Numbered from the stretch's first letter, positions 25,865-34,067 are shown. The stretch is DNA of 64,000 nt from an uncultured Polaribacter sp. (GCF_947500975.1 NZ_CANMUE010000003.1:1-64000), one strand, 5' to 3'. Numbers and translations are program-made. The notes: generated by a model not told the origin, from the letters alone.

Positions 25865-26635
25865 CTAATTTTTTTGAAAAGAATTTGCTAAGCCCTTATA
25901 ATCTTCTAATTCTGCTCTTAAAGATCCAACAGCTAGAGAGGCACTCATTTTTATAGGTATTTTATTTGCATCATCAGTAATCCAAATAGTTACACTTTCT
26001 TGTTCTTTAAAAATTCTTCCAGACTGAACTAAAGGTTTAAAAATCAAACATTTAATTTTTCCGAATTTTGTACTTAAAGTTTCTTTGCCTAAAAAACGAA
26101 GTCTAAAAGGATAAACTTGAGAATCTAAGAACATATCTAATTTTATTTCTTTTCCTTTTTTCAGATTTGAAAAATCATAGTTTCTTAAATAATAAAAAGA
26201 AGACATCATATCTTGCACATTAGAAAATGCTACAGAAGTATCTTTTTGCTGAGTAAAATCTTGTATATATGCTTTTTTAGATCGATAATTGAAAGAAGTT
26301 ATCCTATGTTTTTTATAACCACCTTCATCAATTTTTCTTTTAAATAAATATGGTTTTACAGTCTCTTTATCAAAATAAGATTCATACAAATCATCAACTT
26401 TAAAAAACCATTTTATAGGTCCAGAAGTCCATCCAGTACCCTTAGCATGAAAAACTTTTTTACCTCTTAAATTTTTTTCATTAACTTCTAAAATTGCAGT
26501 TCCAGCTCTTAACCAACCACTATAACTCATTTTATAGCGCAACCATTCACCACTTTTATATGCAGAAGTTTTTCTTTGACTAAAAACCGTTGTTAAGAAA
26601 AATAAAATTAAAAAGGTTAAAATATATTTTTTCAT
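25865..26635 (-). CDS. DUF3108 domain-containing secreted protein
   Basis: A 256-aa protein with a signal peptide (1-19, ending VFS). The DUF3108 hallmarks are present: GEWLRYKMSYSGWLRAGTAILEV at the N-terminus, TGPIKWFFKVDDLYESYFD-like middle (SGPIKWFFKVDDLYES) and the C-terminal VTIWITDDANKIPIKM. DUF3108 proteins are periplasmic beta proteins of unsettled role. Position between TDO and M23 genes is the usual flavobacterial context. Confidence 0.9.
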   Translation of the reverse strand: MKKYILTFLILFFLTTVFSQRKTSAYKSGEWLRYKMSYSGWLRAGTAILEVNEKNLRGKKVFHAKGTGWTSGPIKWFFKVDDLYESYFDKETVKPYLFKRKIDEGGYKKHRITSFNYRSKKAYIQDFTQQKDTSVAFSNVQDMMSSFYYLRNYDFSNLKKGKEIKLDMFLDSQVYPFRLRFLGKETLSTKFGKIKCLIFKPLVQSGRIFKEQESVTIWITDDANKIPIKMSASLAVGSLRAELEDYKGLANSFQKN

Positions 26636-26767
26636 AGAAATTCAAACTTATAAAAAAGTAATGACAATTACCATTCCAAAAACAAAAAAGACATATACAA
26701 TATTCTGTAAATGCCTTTTTTAACGTTTTGTTGAGAAATTTGTTTTCAAAAAACTAAAATTTTCTAC

Positions 26768-27685
26768 CTAAAATGTTCCCCAATTTTTCAACTCTTCTTC
26801 ACTCCATAAATAGGGGTAAAAAATTCTTCGTTGATATTTAGGATGCATATATTTACGCCAACTACTACCACCAGTAGCTTCTAAATCTTTGTCTTTTCCT
26901 CCAATATATTTACCAGCGGCATTGTAATGAGCCATTACCCATTTTACATTTACAGTATAATCGTAATGACGCATAGCTTTTATTAATTCTTCATTTTCTT
27001 GAACATCTTTAGGCAATTGCTTAAATTTAAGTGATAAATTAATATCATTATAATCTTCCATAAAATTGATAAAATCTCCCTTATATTTCTTTTCAAAAAG
27101 ATTTAATAAGGTCGATTTTTGTCCTGTTGTATAATTTTTACCTGCTGCTTGCCAATACAAATGATTGTATGCGTTTTTAAATGATGAGTTTCTATCAATT
27201 GTATCTCTATAACGAACATCTATTAAATTGATTAGTTCTGTAGACGCAAACTCAATTTTACGGTATTGCGCTGATTGAAAACCACTTGCTGGTGTTAAAG
27301 TGTTTCTAAATTTAAGATATTGTTCACGCTCCATTCCGTCTGCCATTACAGTAAAAGAACTGCATAACATATCAAAATATCTACTAACCCTACCTAAATG
27401 CATTGCAAATTTTTCGGCAGAAATTTCTATAGGTTTGGCAACTTGCTCAATTTCCCATAAAATCATTTTAAACAACAACTCATTTACCTGATGATACATG
27501 ATAAAAACCATTTCATCTGGTTGCGTAGTTCTTGGAGTTTGTAAGCCTAAAAGGGCATCTGTTTGTATATAATCCCAATACGTAATTGGTGTACTATGAA
27601 GCAAACCCTCTAACATAGCGTCAACAGGTACTCCAAGTTTATCGTACTTTTCTTCTATTGCTTTTAAAATTTCGTCTCTGTTCAT
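26768..27685 (-). CDS. kynA: Tryptophan 2,3-dioxygenase
   Basis: A 305-aa haem enzyme. Recognisable motifs are FIMYHQVNELLFKMILWEIE (about 82-101, active-site region), SGFQSAQYRKIEFA (about 133-146), and the C-terminal TGGSSWRKYMHPKYQRRIF with the substrate-loop Gly-Ser. It opens the indole ring of tryptophan to N-formylkynurenine. Together with HPPD and homogentisate dioxygenase upstream it forms an aromatic amino acid degradation cluster. No kynureninase or formamidase gene is in the window. Confidence 0.94.
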   Translation of the reverse strand: MNRDEILKAIEEKYDKLGVPVDAMLEGLLHSTPITYWDYIQTDALLGLQTPRTTQPDEMVFIMYHQVNELLFKMILWEIEQVAKPIEISAEKFAMHLGRVSRYFDMLCSSFTVMADGMEREQYLKFRNTLTPASGFQSAQYRKIEFASTELINLIDVRYRDTIDRNSSFKNAYNHLYWQAAGKNYTTGQKSTLLNLFEKKYKGDFINFMEDYNDINLSLKFKQLPKDVQENEELIKAMRHYDYTVNVKWVMAHYNAAGKYIGGKDKDLEATGGSSWRKYMHPKYQRRIFYPYLWSEEELKNWGTF

Positions 27686-27744
27686 TATTTTATTAGAATC
27701 AAGATAAAAAACAAAGAAACAAGACTTTTTTTTGAAAATCTAAT

Positions 27745-27888
27745 TTATTTGTTGAAATAAGTAAAGATTGAAATCAAGATAAAAACAAAACAAGCCACTA
27801 AAACCGTATAAATCAAAATTCTAAGAATAGGATTTCCTTTCGTTAGTTTTTCAACTAATTTTAAAAGTAACTTTAGTGGCTTGTTCAT
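27745..27888 (-). CDS. 47-aa single-helix membrane protein between HPPD and TDO genes
   Basis: ATG at 27888 opens a 47-codon frame: a basic amphipathic N-terminus (MNKPLKLLLKLVEKLTKG) and one membrane helix (ILIYTVLVACFVFILISIF), ending YFNK. It fits the gap between hppD (stop 33 bases upstream) and kynA, on the same strand, with normal codon use. Flavobacterial genomes often have a similar tiny gene beside TDO, as I remember, but I cannot name the family with certainty. A perfect 14-base inverted repeat lies within the gene. Confidence 0.65.
   Translation of the reverse strand: MNKPLKLLLKLVEKLTKGNPILRILIYTVLVACFVFILISIFTYFNK
27789..27885. repeat. 14-base perfect inverted repeat inside the 47-aa gene
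   Basis: AACAAGCCACTAAA at 27789-27802 is the exact reverse complement of TTTAGTGGCTTGTT at 27872-27885, 69 bases apart. The 5' arm in the mRNA covers codons 2-6, so folding would bury the ribosome-binding region's downstream side. Confidence 0.9.
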
Positions 27889-27920
27889 TTTAATTTTTAG
27901 CGTTGTAAATATTCGTTTAT

Positions 27921-29084
27921 TTAAAGTGTTCCTCTTTTTGCTTGTTCTCTTTCTATAGATTCAAACAATGCTTTAAAATTACCTGCTCCAAAACCTCTTG
28001 CTCCCATTCTTTGAATGATTTCAAAAAACAACGTTGGCCTATCTTCTACTGGTTTTGTAAAAATTTGTAATAAATAGCCTTCTTCATCTGCATCTATCAT
28101 AATTCCTAAGCCTTTTAATTTTTCGATATCTTCTCTTAATTCATGACTATGTTCTTCTAATCTACCAGGTACTGCTCTGTAATATTCTTCTGGCGGCGTT
28201 GATAAAAACTCTATTCCGTTTGCTTTTAATTGCGAAACCGTTTTAATAATATCATCAGTTGCCATAGCAATATGCTGCACTCCAGAACCTTCGTAAAAAT
28301 CTAAATATTCTTCAATTTGAGAACGTTTTTTTCCTTCTGCCGGTTCGTTTATTGGAAATTTGATTCGCCCATTTCCATTAGACATTACCTTACTCATTAA
28401 TGCCGAGTATTCTGTGTGAATTTGTTTGTCATCAAAAGATAAAAAATTAACAAACCCCATAACGTCTTCATAGAATTTTACCCATTTGTTCATTTGATTC
28501 CAACCTACATTACCAACCATATGATCTATGTATTTTAAACCAGAAGTAGGCGGATTGTAATCTGATTCCCATTTTTGAAAACCTGGTAAAAATGGACCGT
28601 TGTAATTTTTACGTTCTACAAACATATGTACAGTTTCTCCGTAGGTATATATTCCTGCTCTTACTACTTCTCCAAATTCATCTGATTCTACAGTTGGTTC
28701 CATATAAGATTTTGCACCTCTTGATGTTGTTTCTTCGTAAGATTTTCTTGCATCTTCTACCCAAAGCGCTACTATTTTTACGCCATCTCCATGTTTTACA
28801 ATATGATCGTTTATTGGCGATTTACTGTTTAATGGAGTTGTTAGCATTAATTTTATTTTGTCTTGAGTTAAAACATAACTCACAGAATCCGTTGAACCTG
28901 TTTCTAATCCACGATATGCGTATGATTGAAACCCAAATGCTGTTTTGTAAAAATGTGCAGCTTGTTTTGCGTTACCAACGTAAAACTCTACGTAATCTGT
29001 TCCTAGTAATGGAAGGAAATCTTGTGCTCCTTCAAATATTTTTTCTAAACCGTAGTTTACTGATTTTATATCTTTTTTATCCAT
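27921..29084 (-). CDS. hppD: 4-hydroxyphenylpyruvate dioxygenase
   Basis: A 387-aa protein with two vicinal-oxygen-chelate domains. The three iron ligands are seen as H in YIDHMVGNV (about 183), H in GVQHIAMAT (about 266) and E in LFFEIIQRMG (about 352). It converts 4-hydroxyphenylpyruvate to homogentisate in tyrosine breakdown. It follows homogentisate dioxygenase and a four-helix-bundle gene on the same strand, so the operon encodes consecutive steps in reverse order. Confidence 0.96.
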   Translation of the reverse strand: MDKKDIKSVNYGLEKIFEGAQDFLPLLGTDYVEFYVGNAKQAAHFYKTAFGFQSYAYRGLETGSTDSVSYVLTQDKIKLMLTTPLNSKSPINDHIVKHGDGVKIVALWVEDARKSYEETTSRGAKSYMEPTVESDEFGEVVRAGIYTYGETVHMFVERKNYNGPFLPGFQKWESDYNPPTSGLKYIDHMVGNVGWNQMNKWVKFYEDVMGFVNFLSFDDKQIHTEYSALMSKVMSNGNGRIKFPINEPAEGKKRSQIEEYLDFYEGSGVQHIAMATDDIIKTVSQLKANGIEFLSTPPEEYYRAVPGRLEEHSHELREDIEKLKGLGIMIDADEEGYLLQIFTKPVEDRPTLFFEIIQRMGARGFGAGNFKALFESIEREQAKRGTL

Positions 29085-29096
29085 CTTAATCTATTA

Positions 29097-29512
29097 TAGA
29101 AGAAAGAAAAGAGAAACAAGAAAAGAGACCTTTTAGAGCTTGTTTTGAAAACTCATTGTCATCTTTTGAAATTCTTGAATCTTTAATTCAATCTTTGTTA
29201 ATTGTTTTTTATTAATGTAGTTTCTTTTAAATGCTATAATTAGTTGTGTTTCGAGTTCGAAGGAAGAACCTAAAGAGATATCAATAAAATGAGAAAAAGA
29301 CTTATCTGTTCTTGATGAACCTTCTGCAATATTACTTGGTATTGAAACAGAACATCTACTAATTTGAGATATTAACCCAAATTTTTCGTCTTTAGGAAAT
29401 TCTCCAATTATAGAATAAACATCATCTACAATTTCGATTCCAATTTTCCAAATCTTTAAATTTTTGTAGTTATGTCTTTTTCTAACGCTCACACTCTGTT
29501 TTCTTTCTTCTC
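29097..29512. repeat. Imperfect inverted flanks around the four-helix-bundle gene
   Basis: TAGAAGAAAGAAAAGAGA at 29097-29114 and TCTGTTTTCTTTCTTCTC at 29495-29512 are inverted copies matching at 15 of 18 positions, on either side of the 119-aa gene. The sequence is purine-rich and of low complexity, so part of the match may be chance. If real, it marks the ends of an inserted cassette of about 415 bases. Confidence 0.4.
29133..29492 (-). CDS. Four-helix bundle protein (S23/TIGR02436 family)
   Basis: A 119-aa helical protein with the family motif SIPSNIAEGSSR (about 51-62) and GSSFELETQLIIA (about 75-87). The start is GTG. Members are known from intervening sequences in 23S rRNA genes, as accessory proteins of diversity-generating retroelements, and as free-standing genes in Bacteroidota. 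No reverse transcriptase or rRNA is near. Here it splits the hmgA-hppD operon and is flanked by purine-rich inverted sequences, suggesting a mobile or selfish cassette. Nucleic acid binding is the usual inference. Confidence 0.88.
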   Translation of the reverse strand: MSVRKRHNYKNLKIWKIGIEIVDDVYSIIGEFPKDEKFGLISQISRCSVSIPSNIAEGSSRTDKSFSHFIDISLGSSFELETQLIIAFKRNYINKKQLTKIELKIQEFQKMTMSFQNKL

Positions 29513-29528
29513 GATTCTTTTTTCTAAT

Positions 29529-30686
29529 TTACTCCAACCAACTTTTATAGTAATCTTCATCGGCAATTTTCATAGCTTCTTCCGTAACCATCAACGGTTT
29601 AAAAGTATCTACCATAACTGCCAATTCTTCTGTTTTTGTTTTACCAATGCTTTTTTCCGTAGTACCTGGATGTGGTCCATGAGGAATTCCTGCTGGATGT
29701 AATGAAATATGACCTTGATCGATGTCATTTCTACTCATAAAATCGCCATCTACGTAATACAAAACTTCATCAGAATCTATATTACTGTGATTATAAGGTG
29801 CAGGAATTGAGTTTGGATGGTAGTCATACAAACGCGGTACAAAACTGCAAATTACAAATGCATTGGTTTCAAATGTTTGATGAACTGGTGGCGGTTGATG
29901 AATTCTACCAGTAATTGGCTCAAAATCGTGAATTGAAAATGCGTATGGGAAATTGTAACCATCATAACCTACCACATCAAAAGGATGTGAAGCGTAGGTC
30001 ATTTCAATAATTTCTCCTTGCTTTTTTACTTTGATTAAAAAATCTCCCAACTCGTTATAAGTTTCTAACTCTTGTGGTCTTCTTAAATCTCGCTCACAAA
30101 ATGGTGAATGTTCTAATAATTGACCAAACCAGTTTCTATAACGTTTTGGTGTGTAAACAGGACTGTAAGATTCAACTATAAAAAGGCGGTTATTCTCATC
30201 ATCAAAATCTAATTTGTAAATAATTCCGCGAGGAATTACTAAGTAATCTCCGTATTTAAAATGGATATTTCCAAGATGTGTTCTTAATTTACCGGTTCCT
30301 TTATGGATGAAAATTACCTCATCTGCATCTGTATTTTTATAAAAATAATCTTTTGTCGATTCTTTTGGTGCCGATAAAATAATATTACAATCAGAATTTG
30401 TTAAAACAATTTTTCTGCTATCTAAATAATCATTTTCTGGCGCAACTTGAAATCCTCGAAATCTGTAAGATTGAATATTATTTGCTTTGGCAATTTTTGG
30501 CTTTACTGAATATTGTTTACCAATTTTTTTGACCATTGTTGGTCTATGTTCATGATAACTGTTGGTAGACATTCCGTCGAAACCAATAGTACCAAACAAT
30601 TGTTCGTAATATAAACTACCGTCTTTTTTACGAAACTGTGTGTGTCTTTTAGGTGGTATATTCCCTAATTTATGATAAAAAGGCAT
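29529..30686 (-). CDS. hmgA: Homogentisate 1,2-dioxygenase
   Basis: A 385-aa cupin-type iron enzyme. Conserved parts include the N-terminal GNIPPKRHTQFR, the ring-cleavage region PPPVHQTFETNAFVICSFVPR, NHSNIDSDEVLYYVDG and HPAGIPHGPHPG with metal-ligand histidines and glutamate. It opens homogentisate to maleylacetoacetate in tyrosine and phenylalanine breakdown. First gene of the aromatic cluster. The isomerase and hydrolase for the next steps are not in the window. Confidence 0.93.
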   Translation of the reverse strand: MPFYHKLGNIPPKRHTQFRKKDGSLYYEQLFGTIGFDGMSTNSYHEHRPTMVKKIGKQYSVKPKIAKANNIQSYRFRGFQVAPENDYLDSRKIVLTNSDCNIILSAPKESTKDYFYKNTDADEVIFIHKGTGKLRTHLGNIHFKYGDYLVIPRGIIYKLDFDDENNRLFIVESYSPVYTPKRYRNWFGQLLEHSPFCERDLRRPQELETYNELGDFLIKVKKQGEIIEMTYASHPFDVVGYDGYNFPYAFSIHDFEPITGRIHQPPPVHQTFETNAFVICSFVPRLYDYHPNSIPAPYNHSNIDSDEVLYYVDGDFMSRNDIDQGHISLHPAGIPHGPHPGTTEKSIGKTKTEELAVMVDTFKPLMVTEEAMKIADEDYYKSWLE

Positions 30687-30854
30687 GTTTTAGTATTAAA
30701 TGATTAAAAATTAAATGATTCAAGACTCATTTAATCAATCATTCTGGATTGCGCTTTATAAGGAATTTTAAGTGTATTAATAAATCTAGAAACATTTCAA
30801 TCGATTTCGTTAATTGCTCAAATATACAAAAATGAAAGGAGATTTTTGAAAAAC

Positions 30855-31190
30855 CTAATAGAATGAATTTACAACACTAAAAAGTTGATCTACAGGAATA
30901 ACAACTATAAAAGCAATAAGCACATATAATATAAGCTTTGTCGAAGTTGAAGTTGTTTTTTCAGCAATTATAAAGTTGGCATCAAAACTATTTGATTGTA
31001 ATAATATATCTTTTGTTTGATAAATTGGGTTTTCTAATTCATCTTTAGAAGATTGGCTTTTTGGGATTTTGTTGTAGTACCACATTAGAATTGAGACTGT
31101 CAGAAAAGCAAAAAAAGAAAAACCGATTAAACCTAAAAAATCTAAGCCATTTTCATAAGGAAAAAAAGGGATTGCATTTAAAGCTAACAT
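30855..31190 (-). CDS. Two-helix membrane protein of unknown function
   Basis: A 111-aa protein with membrane segments at about 17-39 and 85-105 around a polar cytoplasmic or periplasmic loop (KSQSSKDELENPIYQTKD). No family recognised. It lies 19 bases downstream of the nfu gene on the same strand and may be the last gene of the mrp-nfu transcript. The 168-base gap on its left contains a short inverted repeat ATTAAATGA/TCATTTAAT near 30707-30731 and nothing else clear. Confidence 0.65.
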   Translation of the reverse strand: MLALNAIPFFPYENGLDFLGLIGFSFFAFLTVSILMWYYNKIPKSQSSKDELENPIYQTKDILLQSNSFDANFIIAEKTTSTSTKLILYVLIAFIVVIPVDQLFSVVNSFY

Positions 31191-31209
31191 GATTCTATTT
31201 TTTTATCAA

Positions 31210-31446
31210 TTAAGCAACATTTATAACCTCAGCAATCTGCGGAGCATACTTTTTTATGGTTGCTTCAACACCATTTTTAAGTGTCATTTGGTTTACAGAA
31301 CAACCTGTACAAGCACCTTGTAATTGTACTTTTACAATAGAATCCTCAATAGAAAGTAGTTTTATATTTCCTCCATCACTCATTAAAAAAGGACGAATTT
31401 CCTCTAACGCTTTTTCTACATTACTTAGTGTTTCTTCTGCTGTCAT
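31210..31446 (-). CDS. NifU C-terminal domain protein (Nfu-type Fe-S carrier)
   Basis: A 78-aa stand-alone Nfu domain. The cluster-binding CxxC is in ACTGCSVNQMTLKNGVE (about 45-61), preceded by the typical IRPFLMSDGGNIKLL. It assembles or carries a 4Fe-4S cluster. It is 5 bases downstream of mrp, another Fe-S carrier, so the two likely work together in cluster delivery. Confidence 0.94.
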   Translation of the reverse strand: MTAEETLSNVEKALEEIRPFLMSDGGNIKLLSIEDSIVKVQLQGACTGCSVNQMTLKNGVEATIKKYAPQIAEVINVA

Positions 31447-31451
31447 ATCTC

Positions 31452-32591
31452 TTATTTTTTTACGGAACTACAACCACTCATTGTAGTAATTCTTACCACT
31501 TCTGTTGGCGGTAAATTTGCATTTCTTTTTAATAATTCTGAAACCATTTCTTTAGTAATTTCATTAAATGATTTCTCTAAAACTGTACCTTCTTGTAAAG
31601 CTACTGGATGACCTACATCACCAGCTTCTCTTATGCTTTGTACTAATGGAATTTCGCCTAAAAACTTGGTATCAATATCTTCTGCCAAATTCTTTGCACC
31701 ATCTTTTCCAAAGATATAATATTTATTATTTGGCAATTCTTCTGGTGTAAAATACGCCATATTTTCTATGATTCCTAAAACTGGCACTTTTATACTGTTT
31801 TGTTGAAACATAGCAACCCCTTTTTTAGCATCTGCCAACGCAATATTTTGAGGTGTACTTACTACAACTGCCCCATTTATTGGTAATGCTTGCACTATTG
31901 ATAAATGCACATCACCTGTTCCAGGAGGTAAATCAATTAACAAAAAATCTAATTCGCCCCAAGCTGCATCAAAAATTAATTGATTTAATGCTTTAGAAGC
32001 CATAGGGCCTCTCCAAATTACTGCTTGATTAGGATCTGTAAAAAATCCTAAAGACAATAATTTTACGCCGTAATTTTCTATTGGTTTCATTTTAGAACGG
32101 CCTTCTATATTTATTGAAAGCGGTTTTTCTTTTTCAACATCAAACATAATATGTTGTGATGGGCCATAAACATCTGCATCTAAAACTCCAACACTAAAAC
32201 CCATTTTGGCTAATGAAATTGCTGTATTTGCTGTTATTGTAGATTTACCAACCCCACCTTTACCAGAAGCAATTGCAATGATATTTTTAATATTTGGAAT
32301 TTCTTTTCCACGAATTAAATTTGGATTTGCTTTTGGTGCCGGTTTTTCTACTTTTAAATTGATTTTTACATCAATATGTTCACCAACATTTGTTTTGATT
32401 GCTTTTGTAATTTCAGTTTCAATCTTCTTTTTTGCTTGCAAAGTTGGATTACTAATTGTTACATCAACATTTACTTCATCACCAAAAATAACAACATTGG
32501 TAACGTTTTTATTTTCTATTAAACTTTTACCTTCTCCGGGAGCAGTAATCGTTTCTAAGGCCTTGTATATATCTTGCTTGTTAAAACTCAC
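31452..32591 (-). CDS. mrp: Mrp/NBP35-type ATP-binding Fe-S carrier
   Basis: A 379-aa protein: an N-terminal MIP18/DUF59 domain (about 1-90), then a P-loop ATPase with GKGGVGKSTITAN (about 114-126), DADVYGPSQH and a LLIDLPPGTGD switch. The start is GTG. The usual CxxC cluster ligands of Mrp proteins after the ENM motif are absent: the sequence reads IENMAYFTPEELPNNKYYIFG, as in many Bacteroidota relatives. A lone Cys near the C-terminus (MSGCSS) remains. It probably scaffolds or transfers Fe-S clusters together with the downstream Nfu. Confidence 0.93.
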   Translation of the reverse strand: MSFNKQDIYKALETITAPGEGKSLIENKNVTNVVIFGDEVNVDVTISNPTLQAKKKIETEITKAIKTNVGEHIDVKINLKVEKPAPKANPNLIRGKEIPNIKNIIAIASGKGGVGKSTITANTAISLAKMGFSVGVLDADVYGPSQHIMFDVEKEKPLSINIEGRSKMKPIENYGVKLLSLGFFTDPNQAVIWRGPMASKALNQLIFDAAWGELDFLLIDLPPGTGDVHLSIVQALPINGAVVVSTPQNIALADAKKGVAMFQQNSIKVPVLGIIENMAYFTPEELPNNKYYIFGKDGAKNLAEDIDTKFLGEIPLVQSIREAGDVGHPVALQEGTVLEKSFNEITKEMVSELLKRNANLPPTEVVRITTMSGCSSVKK

Positions 32592-32756
32592 GTCTTATCT
32601 TTATTTAATCTGGATTACAAAGATACGTCTAACTTACAAGAAAATAAAGGGAATAAATTTTGTTTATTTATGTTTTAATAAGTGTAATTTATAAAATAAA
32701 AAATAAACACAAATTTTAAAAATTCTTCAAATTGATTTTAGACAAATTAGAAAACA

Positions 32757-33089
32757 CTAAGTCAACTCTTCCATAGGATTCCAAAAGACTTGTTCTAAAT
32801 CTTGAATTTGATTTTCAACCACAACAATACCTTCATTTTCTAATAATTGTTGCATTAGGTTTGTGCCATCAAAATGGTGTTTTCCTGTTAATAATCCTTT
32901 TCTGTTAACAACTCTGTGCGCAGGAATATCATCTAAATTATGCGCTTTGTTCATTGCCCAACCTACCATTCTTGCTGATCTTGCTGCACCTAAATAAGTT
33001 GCAATTGCTCCATAACTTGTTACTCTTCCGAAAGGAATTAAACGTGCTACTTTGTATGTTTTTTCAAAAAAATTATCCGATTCTTTCAC
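32757..33089 (-). CDS. Alkyltransferase-like protein (MGMT family lacking the catalytic Cys)
   Basis: About 110 aa from a GTG at 33089; a TTG at 33104 is the alternative. It is the DNA-binding domain of O6-alkylguanine transferases: FFEKTYKVARLIPFGRVTSYGAIA at the N-terminus, ARSARMVGWAMN with the arginine finger, and IPAHRVVNRKGLLTG. In true transferases this last motif is PCHRV; here the acceptor Cys is Ala. That is diagnostic of ATL proteins, which bind O6-alkylguanine and flag it to nucleotide excision repair. It lies 24 bases downstream of trmB. Confidence 0.92.
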   Translation of the reverse strand: MKESDNFFEKTYKVARLIPFGRVTSYGAIATYLGAARSARMVGWAMNKAHNLDDIPAHRVVNRKGLLTGKHHFDGTNLMQQLLENEGIVVVENQIQDLEQVFWNPMEELT

Positions 33090-33112
33090 TTTGTGAAAGT
33101 ACAAAAAAGGTA

Positions 33113-33784
33113 TTAATATTTCAATCGAAATTGAATATAGGTAATGGGTTTATTAATTGCTAAATATTGGTTTTCGTAGAAAGTTTGCGTTTCTGTAACC
33201 TCTTTTGGTGCGCCTTCGTTTTTATATACTGTATGGTTTGCATATAAAATTTCATGCCCTTCTCCTTGCAACAAACCTAATGTATAACCATGCATAAACT
33301 CAGAATCCGTTTTTAAATTCATGATTCCTTCTTCATTTAAAATATGATGGTACTTTTTTAGAAAAGTAGCATTGGTCATTCTATGCTTTGTACGTTGGTA
33401 TTTTATTTGCGGATCTGGAAAAGTAATCCAGATTTCTGAAACTTCATTTTCTGCAAAAATAAAATCTACCAACTCAATTTGAGTTCTTACAAAAGCAACA
33501 TTGGGTAAATTTTCTTCGATAGCAGTTTTTGCTCCTCTCCAAAAACGAGCTCCTTTAATATCGATACCAATATAATTTTTGTTTGGATTTTTTCTTGCCA
33601 AAGCAATGGTATATTCTCCTTTACCACAACCTAGTTCAACAACAATTGGATTATTGTTTTTAAAAAAAGAATGCCATTTTCCTTTCAAAGAAAAGTTAGT
33701 TACAACTTCTTCTCTTGTTGGTTGAATGACATTTTGGAACGTTTCATTTTCTTTGAAACGTTTTAATTTGTTTTTGCTTCCCAA
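33113..33784 (-). CDS. trmB: tRNA (guanine-46-N7)-methyltransferase
   Basis: A 223-aa Rossmann methyltransferase. SAM-binding ELGCGKGEYTIALA is near residues 51-64; NYIGIDIKGARFWRGAK follows; the TrmB signature ITFPDPQIKYQRTKHRM and the C-terminal TDSEFMHGYTLG are present. The start is TTG (MGSKNKLKRF, the family's usual N-terminus). It makes m7G46 in tRNA variable loops. Confidence 0.95.
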   Translation of the reverse strand: MGSKNKLKRFKENETFQNVIQPTREEVVTNFSLKGKWHSFFKNNNPIVVELGCGKGEYTIALARKNPNKNYIGIDIKGARFWRGAKTAIEENLPNVAFVRTQIELVDFIFAENEVSEIWITFPDPQIKYQRTKHRMTNATFLKKYHHILNEEGIMNLKTDSEFMHGYTLGLLQGEGHEILYANHTVYKNEGAPKEVTETQTFYENQYLAINKPITYIQFRLKY

Positions 33785-33793
33785 GGTATAAAA

Positions 33794-34015
33794 TTAAGCT
33801 CTGTCTTCTGTACCTTCAGTTACAAATCTTTTAGATTCTTTCATCCAATATGCAAACAAAATTAAAAGAACAACCAAAAAACCCCAATTTACAGCATTTG
33901 AAATCCACCAACCAGCATCTGCAGTTGCTAAATCTAAACGTAACCACTTAAAGGGTAGGAATAAAAAATCAGTAAATAAACTACCAATCCATCTAAAAAT
34001 ATTGCTTGCTATCAT
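33794..34015 (-). CDS. DUF6341-like small membrane protein
   Basis: A 73-aa protein with a hydrophobic N-terminal stretch (FRWIGSLFTDFLFLPF), a Trp-rich segment (DAGWWISNAVNWGF) and a membrane helix (FLVVLLILFAYWMKES). This pattern matches, from memory, the flavobacterial DUF6341 family, which is typically beside DUF6427 and upp as here. It lies 9 bases upstream of trmB. Function unknown. Confidence 0.75.
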   Translation of the reverse strand: MIASNIFRWIGSLFTDFLFLPFKWLRLDLATADAGWWISNAVNWGFLVVLLILFAYWMKESKRFVTEGTEDRA

Positions 34016-34067
34016 AACTTAATTATCTTTACGCAGCAAAAATAACAAAAGAAACAATGCTAGGCAA
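34002..34067. promoter_or_regulatory. Overlapping divergent promoters of the DUF6341 and DUF6427 genes
   Basis: Plus strand: TTG 34002-34004, 19 bases, TATCTTTA 34024-34031. Minus strand: TATTTTTG (34037-34044) with its TTG at 34065-34067, spacer 20. Each -33 box lies within the first codons of the opposite gene, and the predicted transcripts overlap by several bases at their 5' ends. The two promoters can hardly be occupied together. Confidence 0.6.

Noticed and set aside
28592..29089. 165-codon plus-strand frame antisense to hppD
   Set aside because: Leu/Ile-rich shadow of a strongly supported gene; extreme composition and no motif.
29133..29492. Possibility that the four-helix-bundle gene is an Avd subunit of a diversity-generating retroelement
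   Set aside because: No reverse transcriptase, template repeat or variable repeat is found in the surrounding sequence.
30760..30835. Short minus-strand frame FEQLTKSIEMFLDLLIHLKF in the gap after hmgA, which looked like a protein remnant
   Set aside because: Only about 25 codons without start or recognisable family; a chance helical peptide cannot be excluded.
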